Origin: Haloarcula sp. CBA1127
Lineage (GTDB): Archaea > Halobacteriota > Halobacteria > Halobacteriales > Haloarculaceae
Assembly (NCBI RefSeq): GCF_001485575.1
Contig: NZ_BCNB01000006.1
Location: 2,790,001-2,854,000, forward strand
Reading direction: 5' to 3'
Length of the DNA stretch: 64,000 bases
Below, one piece after another: positions 25,405-34,586 of this stretch. Position numbers and translations under genes: made by a program. The notes below the pieces were generated by a model. It ran no database searches, was not told the origin of the DNA, and worked only from the letters and a program-made list of their open reading frames with translations. Positions within the stretch are counted from its first letter, which is position 1, and every line of letters starts with the position of its first letter.

Positions 25405-27270
25405 GTGGCCCGAGATCTCGACGGCGGCGCGGATGATTCCGACAGCGACGACAGCGAAAAGGCGACAGAGGCAGCGAGCAGTCCGTCCCGCAAGCGAGGC
25501 CGAATCGTCCGCGACACTATCGAACGGTGGGGACTTGTCGGACTCGCGGTCGCCACTATCGGGCTGTTGCTCGGCATCTTCTACTACCCGGTGGCGACAG
25601 TCTTTATCGACAGCGTCCTCGTGGACGGTCGCTGGACAGGCCGGGTGTTCGTCTCGATACTGCAGGACCCGTTCTACTTCGGGGAGCCCGGGCGGTTGCT
25701 CGCTGGCGAACCAGTGGGTGCCGTTATCGAGAGTGTCCTGTCGCCGGACCGGCGGCTGGGTGTCATCGGCTTCACGGCATACCAGGCAGCCCTCTCGACC
25801 GTTGCCAGCGTCGCCCTCGGCCTACCGGCGGCGTATCTGCTGGCGCGCTACGAGTTCCCCGGTCGGCGGACACTCCGGTCGCTGACGATTCTCCCCTTCG
25901 TCCTCCCGTCGATTATGGTCGGGGTGGGCTTCGTCGCCACGTTCGGCCGGAACGGGACGCTCAACGCCGTACTCGGCGCGCTCGGTCTGGGAGAGGTGAA
26001 GCTCCTGTTCACGCTGGAGGCCGTCGTCATCGCTCACGCGTTCTACAACGCCCCGCTCGTCGCCCGTGTGACCACCGCCGCCTGGGAGTCCGTCGACGCC
26101 AGCGCGGTCGAGACGGCCCGAAGCCTCGGTGCGAGTCCCTTCCGAGCGTTCCGTGACGTGGTCGCCCCGCAACTGTATCCGTCGGTGCTGATGGGCGCGG
26201 CGCTGACGTTCGTGTTCACCTTCAGCACGTTCCCAATCGTCCTCGCGCTGGGCGGGTTCCAGCTGGCGACCGTCGAGGTGTTCGTCTATCGGCTCATCCG
26301 CGACCTGGAGTACGCCGAGGCGGCCGCCCTCGCACTGATTGAACTCGGCATCTCGCTGGGCTTGCTGTACGCGTATCTCCAGTACGAGGCCAGACATACT
26401 GTCCAGTCACGGGGGATTCGACCGCTGCCCCGCCGACCACTCAGGCCGCCGTCGCTCTCAGTCCGTGAACTGCTCCCCAGAATGGGACTCGCCGTCTACG
26501 CCCTCGTCGCGCTGGCGGTGTTCGTCGCGCCGATAGCGAGCATGATTGTGGCGAGCTTCAGTGGACCGGAGGGGCTGACGCTGGCGAACTATCAGTTCCT
26601 CATCGACCGCCAGACGACCGGCGCGTCGTTCCAGGTCCAGCCGTGGGACGCCGTCCGGAACTCACTGCTGTTCGGCGTCGCCTCGCTCGCCGTTGCCCTG
26701 CCGATGGGCGTCGTCGTGGCCGTCCTCACGACCCGGGACTACCGCGGCCGGAAGCTCGTTGACGCCGTCGCAATGGCTCCGCTCGCCGTGTCGGGCATCG
26801 TCGTCGGCCTCGGCCTGCTCCGGGGCCTCGTCTTCGGTGTCGAGGTGGGTGGCTCCCACTTCGCCGTCGGTGGCGGCCTCGCCATCGTCGCCGCCCACGC
26901 CGTCGCGGGTTACCCGTTCGTCGTCCGGACGGTCGCGCCCGGCCTCGAAAGTATCGACCACACGCTGGTCGAATCCGCCCGCGCGCTCGGTGCGCCGCGT
27001 GCCAGAGCGCTGCTGGACATCGAACTGCCGCTCGTGTGGCCAGCCGTCATCGCTGGAGCCGCCTTTACCTTCGCCATCTCTATCGGGGAGTTCTCCGCGA
27101 CGATTGTCCTTGCCTCCGGAACGAACCAGTTCACGATGCCCATCGCCATCGAGCGGTTCATCGGCCGCCGGCTCGGCCCCGCGACGGCGATGGGGGTCGT
27201 CCTGCTCGTGGTCACCAGCGCGAGCTTCCTGCTCATCGACCGGCTGGGAGGTGACGAGGTTGGGTTCTAA
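25405..27270 (+). CDS. thiP: thiamine ABC transporter, fused permease
   Basis: 621 residues. An acidic, basic-ended cytosolic N-terminus (about 45 residues) precedes two complete six-helix permease domains in one chain. Each has an EAA loop that contacts the ATPase: VETARSLGASPFRAFRDV (about 235-252) and VESARALGAPRARALLDI (about 520-537). The fused form is the usual ThiP arrangement. The start is GTG at 25405, 12 bp after thiB. The stop TAA (27268-27270) lies inside the beginning of thiQ, so the two overlap. Confidence 0.92.
   Translation: MARDLDGGADDSDSDDSEKATEAASSPSRKRGRIVRDTIERWGLVGLAVATIGLLLGIFYYPVATVFIDSVLVDGRWTGRVFVSILQDPFYFGEPGRLLAGEPVGAVIESVLSPDRRLGVIGFTAYQAALSTVASVALGLPAAYLLARYEFPGRRTLRSLTILPFVLPSIMVGVGFVATFGRNGTLNAVLGALGLGEVKLLFTLEAVVIAHAFYNAPLVARVTTAAWESVDASAVETARSLGASPFRAFRDVVAPQLYPSVLMGAALTFVFTFSTFPIVLALGGFQLATVEVFVYRLIRDLEYAEAAALALIELGISLGLLYAYLQYEARHTVQSRGIRPLPRRPLRPPSLSVRELLPRMGLAVYALVALAVFVAPIASMIVASFSGPEGLTLANYQFLIDRQTTGASFQVQPWDAVRNSLLFGVASLAVALPMGVVVAVLTTRDYRGRKLVDAVAMAPLAVSGIVVGLGLLRGLVFGVEVGGSHFAVGGGLAIVAAHAVAGYPFVVRTVAPGLESIDHTLVESARALGAPRARALLDIELPLVWPAVIAGAAFTFAISIGEFSATIVLASGTNQFTMPIAIERFIGRRLGPATAMGVVLLVVTSASFLLIDRLGGDEVGF
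27247..27254 (+). promoter_or_regulatory. Shine-Dalgarno sequence that fixes the thiQ start
   Basis: GGAGGTGA is a full anti-16S match inside the end of thiP, with five bases to TTG at 27260. It selects this TTG over a GTG at 27251, which lies inside the site, and over a GTG at 27296, which has none. Confidence 0.7.
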
Positions 27271-28405
27271 GGAGCCCCCCACAGACAGTGCTGCCGTGAA
27301 CCGGACCGTCAAGCCGGCTGTCGAACTCGACGGTGTCACCAGACGTTACGGCGAGACGACCGCCGTCGAGGACCTTTCGCTGTCGGTTCGGGACGGCGAG
27401 TTCTTCACGCTGGTCGGCCCCTCCGGCTGTGGGAAGACGACGACGCTCCGGCTCATCGCCGGCTTCGAGGACCCGACACACGGCGAAGTCCGGTTCGGCG
27501 GGACGCCCGTCACCGGCGTCCCCCCAGAGGACCGCGACGTGGGCGTCGTCTTCCAGAACTACGCGCTGTTCCCGCACATGACCGTCGGGGAGAACGTCGC
27601 CTATGGACTCTCGTTCACCGACCCCCCGGGCGGCGGCAGCGACGAGGCACGGGTGCGTGAGCTGCTTGACCTGGTGGACCTCGGCGGCATGGCGGACCGG
27701 GACCCGGACACGCTTTCCGGCGGCCAGCAGCAGCGGGTGGCGATGGCCCGGGCACTGGCTCCCGGCCCCGACGTACTCTTGCTCGACGAGCCGATGAGCG
27801 CCCTCGATGCGAAGCTCCGGGAGCGCCTCCGCGTGCAGGTCCGCGAGATTCAGCAGGAACTGGGTATCACGACGATTTACGTCACCCACGACCAGGAAGA
27901 GGCCCTGGCCGTATCTGACCGCGTGGCGGTCATGCGCGACGGGACGCCGGAGCAAGTCGCGCCGCCACGGACCATCTACCGCGAGCCGGCGACGGAGTTC
28001 GTCGCCACCTTCGTCGGCGACAACAACGTTCTCAGTGGCGATGTGACGGCGGTACGGTCGACCGATGCCACAGATGCCGGGGATAGTGGACAGCCCATCG
28101 CGGACGTGACGGTCAACGACACCACGCTCTCAGTGGCCCTGAATGGCGACAGCGACCCGACCTCGGCTGTTTCGTCCGGAGACCGGCTCACGTTCTGCGT
28201 TCGGCCGGAACGGCTCGCTGTCGACGCCGATCAAAACACACTGACGGCGACGGTCACGAGCGCAGAGTTCCTGGGGGAGACGACGCGTGTGCACCTCGAC
28301 TGGGAGGGACGCGAACTCCTGTTGCGAGCCGAGAACCCGCCGACCGGCACCGTGACAGTCGGCTTTGCCCCGGCGGACGCACACATCGTCGACAGGCAGC
28401 CGTAA
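27260..28405 (+). CDS. thiQ: thiamine ABC transporter, ATP-binding protein
   Basis: 381 residues. Walker A GPSGCGKT, signature LSGGQQQR, Walker B LLLDEPMSALD and switch YVTHDQEEAL are all intact. The C-terminal 110 residues form a TOBE-type regulatory domain with VRPERLAVD. It hydrolyses ATP to drive ThiP. The start is TTG at 27260, supported by the Shine-Dalgarno five bases before it, and overlaps thiP by 11 bases, implying translational coupling. By sequence alone it could also be called an iron, sulfate or polyamine ATPase; the context makes thiamine the best call. Confidence 0.88.
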   Translation: MGSKEPPTDSAAVNRTVKPAVELDGVTRRYGETTAVEDLSLSVRDGEFFTLVGPSGCGKTTTLRLIAGFEDPTHGEVRFGGTPVTGVPPEDRDVGVVFQNYALFPHMTVGENVAYGLSFTDPPGGGSDEARVRELLDLVDLGGMADRDPDTLSGGQQQRVAMARALAPGPDVLLLDEPMSALDAKLRERLRVQVREIQQELGITTIYVTHDQEEALAVSDRVAVMRDGTPEQVAPPRTIYREPATEFVATFVGDNNVLSGDVTAVRSTDATDAGDSGQPIADVTVNDTTLSVALNGDSDPTSAVSSGDRLTFCVRPERLAVDADQNTLTATVTSAEFLGETTRVHLDWEGRELLLRAENPPTGTVTVGFAPADAHIVDRQP

Positions 28406-28476
28406 GCTACCAATCCCCACGCCGACACCGGAATGAAGTCTGTTTTAACCCACCTGTGGTTATCGCCGATATCAAT

Positions 28477-28608
28477 ATGACACGCGGTGCCGTCGCAAGT
28501 GGTCGAAACGGGCGTATCGGAGCGTGTCGACAGGGCTGGCGGGAGTCGGCGTTTCCAGACTGGAGCCACGCCGGAGTCCGGCCAGATAGGCGCGACGGGG
28601 GTCAGTGA
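28477..28608 (+). CDS. possible small upstream ORF of nhaC
   Basis: 43 codons from ATG 28477 to TGA 28606-28608, the last base of which is the first base of the nhaC ATG (TGATG). A TATA-like gttttaac sits 31-32 bases before its ATG. The product would be Arg-rich, unlike real haloarchaeal proteins, so a function as a translated leader rather than as a protein is more likely. A stable hairpin (CGGCGT 28547-28552 with ACGCCG 28568-28573, and an inner CCAG/CTGG) lies inside it. It may also be chance. Confidence 0.3.
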   Translation: MTRGAVASGRNGRIGACRQGWRESAFPDWSHAGVRPDRRDGGQ

Positions 28609-30083
28609 TGGTCGAGTTCGAACCTCGGCTGTTCGACGAGATCGACCCGTCTGAGCGGCCGTCACTGGGTGCCGCACTCGTGCCGATCGCGGGAATGATC
28701 GTGTTCCTCAGCGTGGGCCTCATTGCCTTCGACTTAGACCCACAGTTCCCGCTGTTCTGGGGGATTGCCTTCACTGGCCTGTTCGCCCGGTACCATCTCG
28801 GGCTCTCGTGGGAAGACCTGTACGACGGCATTGCCAGTAGCCTACTCATGGGCATGCGGGTGATTCTCATCATGTTCACCGTCTATGCGCTCATCGCGTC
28901 GTGGATTCAGGCGGGCACGATTCCAAGCCTGATGTACTTCGGGCTGGAGCTGTTCACGCCAACGGTGTTTCTCCCGGTAGCAGCGATCCTCTCCGCAGTG
29001 ATCTCCTTCGCCGTCGGTTCCTCATGGACGACGGCCGGGACGCTCGGGGTCGCGCTCATCGGGATCGGTTCGGGACTGGGTATTTCAGAGCCGATGACCG
29101 CTGGCGCGATTCTCAGCGGGGCCTACACGGGGGACAAGCAGTCTCCGCTCTCGGATACGACGAATCTGGCCGCCGCAGTGACAGACACGGACCTGTACGA
29201 GCACATCAACGCGATGCGGGCCGGAACGCTCGTCGCGTTCACGATTGCCGTCGTCCTGTACGCTGGCCTCGGGCTGCGGGCCGCTGGGGCCATTCCCGCT
29301 GACCGCGTTGCGTCAATTCAGGCGGCTATCGAGAGCACGTACGTCGTCTCGCCGCTCGTGTTTCTGCCGGTCGTCGTGACCTTCGGACTCGCGCTACGTG
29401 GCGTCCCCGCACTGCCGACGCTGGGAGCGGGAGTCTTTGCAGGCGTCGGGACCGCGATGCTCGTGCAGGGAACCGGATTTGGCGCAGCCTGGTCGGCGGC
29501 ACAGTCCGGGACAGCCCCGGAGACGGGCATGAAGCTCGTGAACGGACTCCTAGAGAGTGGCGGGCTGACCGGCGGCGCATGGATTGTGACGATTGCGATT
29601 GCCGCGCTCGCACTGGGCGGCCTGCTCGAACGGGCCGGCGTGCTCGCGGTGCTCTCCCACCATCTCGGGCGACTCTGCCACAGCGTCGCGAGCCTCACGG
29701 GCGTCACCGCTGTGTCCGCCGTCTCGATGAATATTCTGGCGGCGGAACAGTACGTGAGCATCGTCGTGCCGGGGATGACGCTCGGTAATCTGTACAACGA
29801 ACAGGGGCTCAAGAGTCAGAACCTCTCCCGGGCCATCGAAGCGTCTGGAACGACGACGAGTGCGCTTATCCCGTGGAGCAGCGGCGGACTGTTCATGGCC
29901 GGAACGCTCGGCGTCTCGACGCTGGAATACGCGCCGTACTACTTCTTCGGCTTTCTTTCGCCGCTCGTGCTCCTATTCATGGGGGTGACCGGCTGGCAGA
30001 TCGTCTATGCAGACCGAGCCGACAGCGAAGAACCGGCCACGCAGTCCGGTGGCACCGGGTCGGTGGCAGCGGGCGAAGACTAA
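28608..30083 (+). CDS. nhaC: NhaC-family sodium/proton antiporter
   Basis: 491 residues with about twelve transmembrane helices. Family features are FAVGSSWTTAGTLGVALIGIG, then SGAYTGDKQSPLSDTTNLAA, which carries the acidic residues of the ion path, and near the end SALIPWSSGGLFMAGTLGV. It would exchange internal Na+ for protons, important for a cell living in salt. Some relatives exchange malate/lactate instead, so the substrate is by family only. The ATG at 28608 is preferred to the GTG just before it. A translated leader may precede it. Confidence 0.9.
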   Translation: MVEFEPRLFDEIDPSERPSLGAALVPIAGMIVFLSVGLIAFDLDPQFPLFWGIAFTGLFARYHLGLSWEDLYDGIASSLLMGMRVILIMFTVYALIASWIQAGTIPSLMYFGLELFTPTVFLPVAAILSAVISFAVGSSWTTAGTLGVALIGIGSGLGISEPMTAGAILSGAYTGDKQSPLSDTTNLAAAVTDTDLYEHINAMRAGTLVAFTIAVVLYAGLGLRAAGAIPADRVASIQAAIESTYVVSPLVFLPVVVTFGLALRGVPALPTLGAGVFAGVGTAMLVQGTGFGAAWSAAQSGTAPETGMKLVNGLLESGGLTGGAWIVTIAIAALALGGLLERAGVLAVLSHHLGRLCHSVASLTGVTAVSAVSMNILAAEQYVSIVVPGMTLGNLYNEQGLKSQNLSRAIEASGTTTSALIPWSSGGLFMAGTLGVSTLEYAPYYFFGFLSPLVLLFMGVTGWQIVYADRADSEEPATQSGGTGSVAAGED

Positions 30084-30215
30084 GCGGCCCTGGACCGCCC
30101 GCAGTAGCGGATACGTGACCACATTTGGGAGTCGTCTTCTGACGATGTCTGAAAGCTGTGCCTCTCGCGTGCGCGTGTGCGCGAAGCCCTCATAAGTCCA
30201 CAGCCCCTATATTGA

Positions 30216-32042
30216 ATGATGACACCAGAGAAGCCATCCGCTGACGGCGAGCAGACCGCCGATAGTCGGGCGAGCGACGCAGGCCCGGCGGTCGACTACG
30301 AGACGGTGTCGGTCCCAGTGCTGGTCGTCGGCGCTGGCGCTGCCGGGGCGCGGGCCGCAATTGGACTTGCCGAGAACGGTGTCGAGCCGCTGGTCATCGG
30401 CAAACGTGACCACGGCGACGCCCATACCACGTGGGCGGCCGGCGGTATCAACGCCTCGCTGGGGTCACTCGACCCCGAGGACGACTGGACCATCCATGCA
30501 GCAGACACGCTGGACGAGGGGCATTTCATCAACGACCCGAAAGCGGTCGAACTGACGGCCAAGCATATGCCCGACCGCATCCGGGAACTCGACGACTGGG
30601 GGATGCCGTTTGACCGCACCGAAGACGGGAAAATCAATCAGCGGTACTTCGGCGCGCAGTCGTTCCGGCGGACCTGCTTCGTCGGCGACCGCACGGGCGA
30701 AGCGATGCTGGATACCCTCGTCGACAAGGCCCAGAGCCTCGGAATCCCCTACCGCGACAACGTGATGATTACCCGCCTGCTCTCGAACGGCGATCAGGTC
30801 TACGGCGCGGCCGGCTACGACATGGAGAGCGGCGAGTTCATTCTCTTCGAGTCCGACCACATCGTTCTGGCGGCGGGTGGCTCCTCTGCCCTCTACAACC
30901 GCCATTCCTCGCGTGACGAGGAGAACAACGGCGATGGCCCGGCACTGGCGCTCGAAGCCGGCGCGTCGCTGATGGACATGGAGTTCGTCCAGTTCCACCC
31001 GACGGGGATGGTCGGCGACCGCTACGGCGAGGACTGGGACGGCCGCCTCGTCACCGAGGCGGTCCGCGGCGAAGGCGGTCGATTGCTCAACGCCGATGGC
31101 GAGCGGTTCATGGAAGAGTACTCACCGGACCAGATGGAACTCGACGCGCGGGACGTGGTGGCCCGCGCCATCGCGCAGGAACTCCGTGAAGGCCGCGGAA
31201 CCGAGAACGGCGGCGTCTATCTGGATATCTCCCATCGTGACGACGAGTACATTAAATCGCGGCTCCCGCGGATGTACGAGCGGTTCATGGACCTTGGCGT
31301 CGACATCACCGAGAAGCCGATGGAAGTCGCACCGACCGCCCACTACTCGATGGGCGGTGTCGACATCGACTTCGAGACCGGCGAGACCGGCGTCAGTGGG
31401 CTCTATGCCGTCGGCGAGACGGTCGCAGGCGTGCACGGTGCGAACCGACTCGGCGGGAACTCGCTCGCTGAGACGGTCGCCATCGGCGCACTCGTCGGCG
31501 ACCACGTCGCAACGCAGGTGACAGGCGACGACCGCAACGGGGCCCTGCCGGCTGGACAGCGCGCTATCGCCGAGCGTGAGTTCCGGTCGCTGCGGGAACT
31601 AGAGGCATCGGACGGCGATGAGACGCCCGAACAGCTCCTTGCGGACCTCGGCGACCTGCTGTGGGAGCACGCTGGTATCCTCCGCACTGACGAGTCGGTG
31701 TCGGCAGGGCTGGAGAAGCTCCGAAACCTCCGCGAGCGGACGGGGGACATCGGCGTCGACGGCGACCGGACCAGCCTGTCGTTCGAACTCGCCGTCGACC
31801 TCTCGTTCAGCCTCACGGTGGCCGAAGCGTTGCTGCTTGGTGCGCGCAAGCGCGACGAGTCCCGCGGCGCACACTACCGTACCGACGCGCCCGACGTGGA
31901 CCCCGAGTGGCGGCGGAACATCCTCGTGGACCAGGGTGACACCGGACTCGAACTGACGACCCGCGGCGTCGCAGAACCGAGCGACGCAGTCAGCGAGGCG
32001 GTCGATGTCGGCTACGAACTCGACTACCACCACCTCGAATAG
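30216..32042 (+). CDS. FAD-dependent succinate dehydrogenase/fumarate reductase or L-aspartate oxidase family flavoprotein
   Basis: 608 residues. The N-terminal FAD motif is VLVVGAGAAGARAAIGL (about 32-48). HTTWAAGGINASLG has His near residue 70 at the place where SdhA/FrdA attach FAD covalently; NadB proteins lack that His. VQFHPTGM, TEAVRGEGG and HGANRLGGNSLAE are the usual substrate-site elements, and a helical C-terminal domain follows. It has no iron-sulfur or membrane-anchor neighbours. It may be a second SdhA-like reductase or an aspartate oxidase. A TATA-like tcataag (30190-30196) makes ATG 30216 or 30219 leaderless. Confidence 0.8.
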   Translation: MMTPEKPSADGEQTADSRASDAGPAVDYETVSVPVLVVGAGAAGARAAIGLAENGVEPLVIGKRDHGDAHTTWAAGGINASLGSLDPEDDWTIHAADTLDEGHFINDPKAVELTAKHMPDRIRELDDWGMPFDRTEDGKINQRYFGAQSFRRTCFVGDRTGEAMLDTLVDKAQSLGIPYRDNVMITRLLSNGDQVYGAAGYDMESGEFILFESDHIVLAAGGSSALYNRHSSRDEENNGDGPALALEAGASLMDMEFVQFHPTGMVGDRYGEDWDGRLVTEAVRGEGGRLLNADGERFMEEYSPDQMELDARDVVARAIAQELREGRGTENGGVYLDISHRDDEYIKSRLPRMYERFMDLGVDITEKPMEVAPTAHYSMGGVDIDFETGETGVSGLYAVGETVAGVHGANRLGGNSLAETVAIGALVGDHVATQVTGDDRNGALPAGQRAIAEREFRSLRELEASDGDETPEQLLADLGDLLWEHAGILRTDESVSAGLEKLRNLRERTGDIGVDGDRTSLSFELAVDLSFSLTVAEALLLGARKRDESRGAHYRTDAPDVDPEWRRNILVDQGDTGLELTTRGVAEPSDAVSEAVDVGYELDYHHLE

Positions 32043-32212
32043 GCCGGTCGGCAACGCGGCCTGCGCGCGCGAGTTTCAGTCGTGGTGTCACTTGACACGC
32101 CCCGACAGCGGGCGTGGCGACTGGTGACCGGACGTAGTGTGTCTTGACAGGGTCGAGAATTATTCTTACCTCACCGGTATTCAAGAGAGTCCCAACCGAC
32201 AGTGAACCTACT

Positions 32213-33340
32213 GTGGCTCCGACTCGCCGAACCGTCCTCGCCAGCGGCGGCCCCGCTCTCGGAAGCCTCACCGCTGTTTCAGGCTGTCTGGGTGCTGCCG
32301 GCGATGCAGACGTGTCGTGTCCGCCGTCGGTCCCGACAGACGCGTCGCTACGCATCGGGTTCGTCGGCGACGTGATGCTGGGCCGGAGCGTCGACGAACG
32401 CTGGCGCGATGCCCCCGACGGTCCGACCGCCGTCTGGGGGTCAATGCTCGACCGACTCCAGTCGCTCGACGGGCTGGTGACGAACCTCGAATGCTGTCTC
32501 TCCGACCGCGGCGAACCACGGCCCGGGCGTACGTTCCACTTCCGAGCGAGCCCGGAATGGGCAGTGGCCGCGCTGGACCGCGCCGGCGTCTCCTGTGCTG
32601 GACTGGCGAACAATCACCTGCTCGATTTCGGACCGGCGGCGCTCACGGACACGCCGGCTCACCTCGCCGACACTGGCATCGCCGCAGCCGGGGCCGGCGT
32701 CGATAGAGAGACAGCGTTCGAGCCAGCGGTCGTCGACATCGGTGGCCTCTCTATCGCCGTCGTCGCCGTCACCGATCAGTCGCCCAGCTACGCCGCCGAC
32801 GGCGACAGCCCCGGCACGGCCTACGCACCGCTTGACCCGAACCACCCGCTAACTCGCCGCCGTGTTGGGGGCGCGCTGGCGGCGGCCCGTGACGCCGACC
32901 CAGACCTGCTCGTCGTCACCGCCCACTGGGGACCGAATTGGGTGACCGAGCCGAGCGAGACACAACAGGCGTTCGCCCGCTGGCTGGTAGACAATGGTGC
33001 GGACGTGGTCCATGGCCACAGCGCCCACGTCGTCCAGGGTATCGAGGTGTACCGCGGTCGCCCCATCATGTACGACACCGGCAACTTCGTTGACGACTAC
33101 GCGATCAAGACCGGTTACCGCAACGACCGAAGTTTCCTGTTCGAACTGCACATCGAGGACGGGCGGCTGGCCGCGCTCGAACTCACGCCGGTCGAGAACG
33201 CGTACACACAGGTCGGATACGCCGACGACGCGGTGGCCGAGTGGCTTCGTAAGACAGTACGAGAACGCTCTCGGCCCTTCGGAACGACTATCGAGCGCGA
33301 CGGCCGGGGACTTCGAATCCCGCTGTCGTGTCCGACATAG
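32213..33340 (+). CDS. CapA-family protein (metallophosphatase fold), Tat lipoprotein
   Basis: 375 residues. The start VAPTRRTVLASGGPALG with a Cys in AVSGCLG is a Tat lipoprotein signal, so GTG at 32213 is preferred to the TTG at 32144. The CapA domain begins IGFVGDVMLGRS (Asp metal ligand), followed by TNLECCLS, GLANNHLLDFG, VTAHWGPNW and VVHGHSAHVVQG, the His and Asn ligands of a calcineurin-like binuclear site. CapA proteins take part in poly-gamma-glutamate capsule assembly; haloarchaeal polyglutamate is known. No capB or capC is adjacent, so the exact role remains open. Confidence 0.87.
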   Translation: MAPTRRTVLASGGPALGSLTAVSGCLGAAGDADVSCPPSVPTDASLRIGFVGDVMLGRSVDERWRDAPDGPTAVWGSMLDRLQSLDGLVTNLECCLSDRGEPRPGRTFHFRASPEWAVAALDRAGVSCAGLANNHLLDFGPAALTDTPAHLADTGIAAAGAGVDRETAFEPAVVDIGGLSIAVVAVTDQSPSYAADGDSPGTAYAPLDPNHPLTRRRVGGALAAARDADPDLLVVTAHWGPNWVTEPSETQQAFARWLVDNGADVVHGHSAHVVQGIEVYRGRPIMYDTGNFVDDYAIKTGYRNDRSFLFELHIEDGRLAALELTPVENAYTQVGYADDAVAEWLRKTVRERSRPFGTTIERDGRGLRIPLSCPT

Positions 33341-33378
33341 CATCCGCTGTGTGTTTCTGGGCGGCTCGTCGTCGGCTG

Positions 33379-34098
33379 CTACTCGTCGACAGTCACAACC
33401 GCCGCCATGATCTCGTCGACCAGCCGTGGGTTGTACGTCCAGACACCCCGAAACGCTCCGTCCTCGGTTTCCTCGGCGACGAGCGCACACTTGTTCTGGT
33501 CGTCACCGTCAGCGTCGAACGCCAGCAGCCAGACCTGTTCGAGGGTGTCGTTCGTGAGCGGATGGAACGAGATTCCAGGAATCGCCGGCGGCTCCCAGTC
33601 GTCCTGTCCGTACACGTGGATGTCGAGGTCCGTGTCGCTGGTAAGCGACTCGTATCGGGCGCGCTGCGAGCGGAATATCGACAGTGACTGGAAGCTCACT
33701 CGAAGGGTTCCCGCCCCGACGCGGTACGCTCTATCCTCGAACTCGTGGGACGTTGCGAGCAACTGTGCCGGCGTGAGCGATGACAGGAGCGTGTTCGCGA
33801 GCGCCGAGTGAAGAAGCTGTCTGCCCGGGTCACTGTCAGGGGTGCCGCTGTCGCCGATACCAGCCATCGGATCGCACAGGAATGTCTCCATCGCTGTGAG
33901 CGGGACTGCCTCGGCGAACACACCGTCCCGACGGATGACGGCAAACGCGTTCTGGTGTCCGGTCGGGAGTTTCCGCCAAGTGGCGTCGATCCCCTGAGTT
34001 GCCAGCCGCTCGCCCACAGTCTTCGTTGCGGGCGGACCGTACACAGTTATCGTCACGTCCGAGTCCTCGAAGCGCCGGAGGAGGGTCCGAACTGTCAT
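33379..34098 (-). CDS. DICT-domain sensory protein
   Basis: 239 residues. The segment from VTITVYGPPATKTVGERL to the middle, with FAVIRRDGVFAEAVPLTAMETFL, and the second half with LSIFRSQRARYESLTSDTDLDIHVYG and WLLAFDADGDDQNKCALVAEE match the DICT (diguanylate cyclase and two-component) sensory domain that haloarchaea often carry. No output domain is attached. The neighbour 10 bp upstream on the same strand is a DUF7344 regulator, so the pair probably forms one signalling unit, with DICT as sensor and the wHTH as effector. The ligand is unknown. Confidence 0.8.
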   Translation of the reverse strand: MTVRTLLRRFEDSDVTITVYGPPATKTVGERLATQGIDATWRKLPTGHQNAFAVIRRDGVFAEAVPLTAMETFLCDPMAGIGDSGTPDSDPGRQLLHSALANTLLSSLTPAQLLATSHEFEDRAYRVGAGTLRVSFQSLSIFRSQRARYESLTSDTDLDIHVYGQDDWEPPAIPGISFHPLTNDTLEQVWLLAFDADGDDQNKCALVAEETEDGAFRGVWTYNPRLVDEIMAAVVTVDE

Positions 34099-34108
34099 TG
34101 GCCCACGA

Positions 34109-34489
34109 TCAGTCCTCGTGGTCTGTCTCAGCGGTATCCAGATCGGTTATCGTCGCCAGAACCTCAGCCGTAGATGGCGACAGCGATGCCAGCGTCACGG
34201 TCTGCTGGGCAGCGTCGTAGCTAACAATGCCAGCGTCATCGAGAACGGGAAGGTGACGATGGTGGAGCGCAGTGCGGGTATCATCCCAGTTGCAGGCGTC
34301 GGTGTCTCGGCCACGTGCACTTGACCAGCCCACGACCACGTCAGTGAGTTCCGAGATTGAGGCCGAGTCGTGTTCGGCAAGGTGCGTGTATATCATTCGC
34401 CGGGGCTCGGCTGCCAGCACCCGTAATAGCGTATCGAGTCGCTCGGACGAGAGTCCCGGCGTCTCCACGGGCTGTTCGTGCTGATCCAT
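34109..34489 (-). CDS. DUF7344 winged-helix protein
   Basis: 126 residues. LDTLLRVLAAEPRRMIYTHL followed by SISELTDVVV and ALHHRHLPVLDDAGIVSYD is the haloarchaeal DUF7344 winged helix, with the characteristic HLP.L turn before the wing. It likely binds DNA. It is the first gene of a pair with the DICT protein, 10 bp apart. AT-rich ttaatacc about 27 bases upstream of the ATG at 34489 serves as promoter. Confidence 0.85.
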   Translation of the reverse strand: MDQHEQPVETPGLSSERLDTLLRVLAAEPRRMIYTHLAEHDSASISELTDVVVGWSSARGRDTDACNWDDTRTALHHRHLPVLDDAGIVSYDAAQQTVTLASLSPSTAEVLATITDLDTAETDHED

Positions 34490-34586
34490 GTCAATTAATT
34501 ATCCACTCTCGGTATTAATATCATTGGCCAGTAGTTAGTCACAGATGTGACGGAATCCATTTACGTGCCAGCACCGTCTAAAATGT

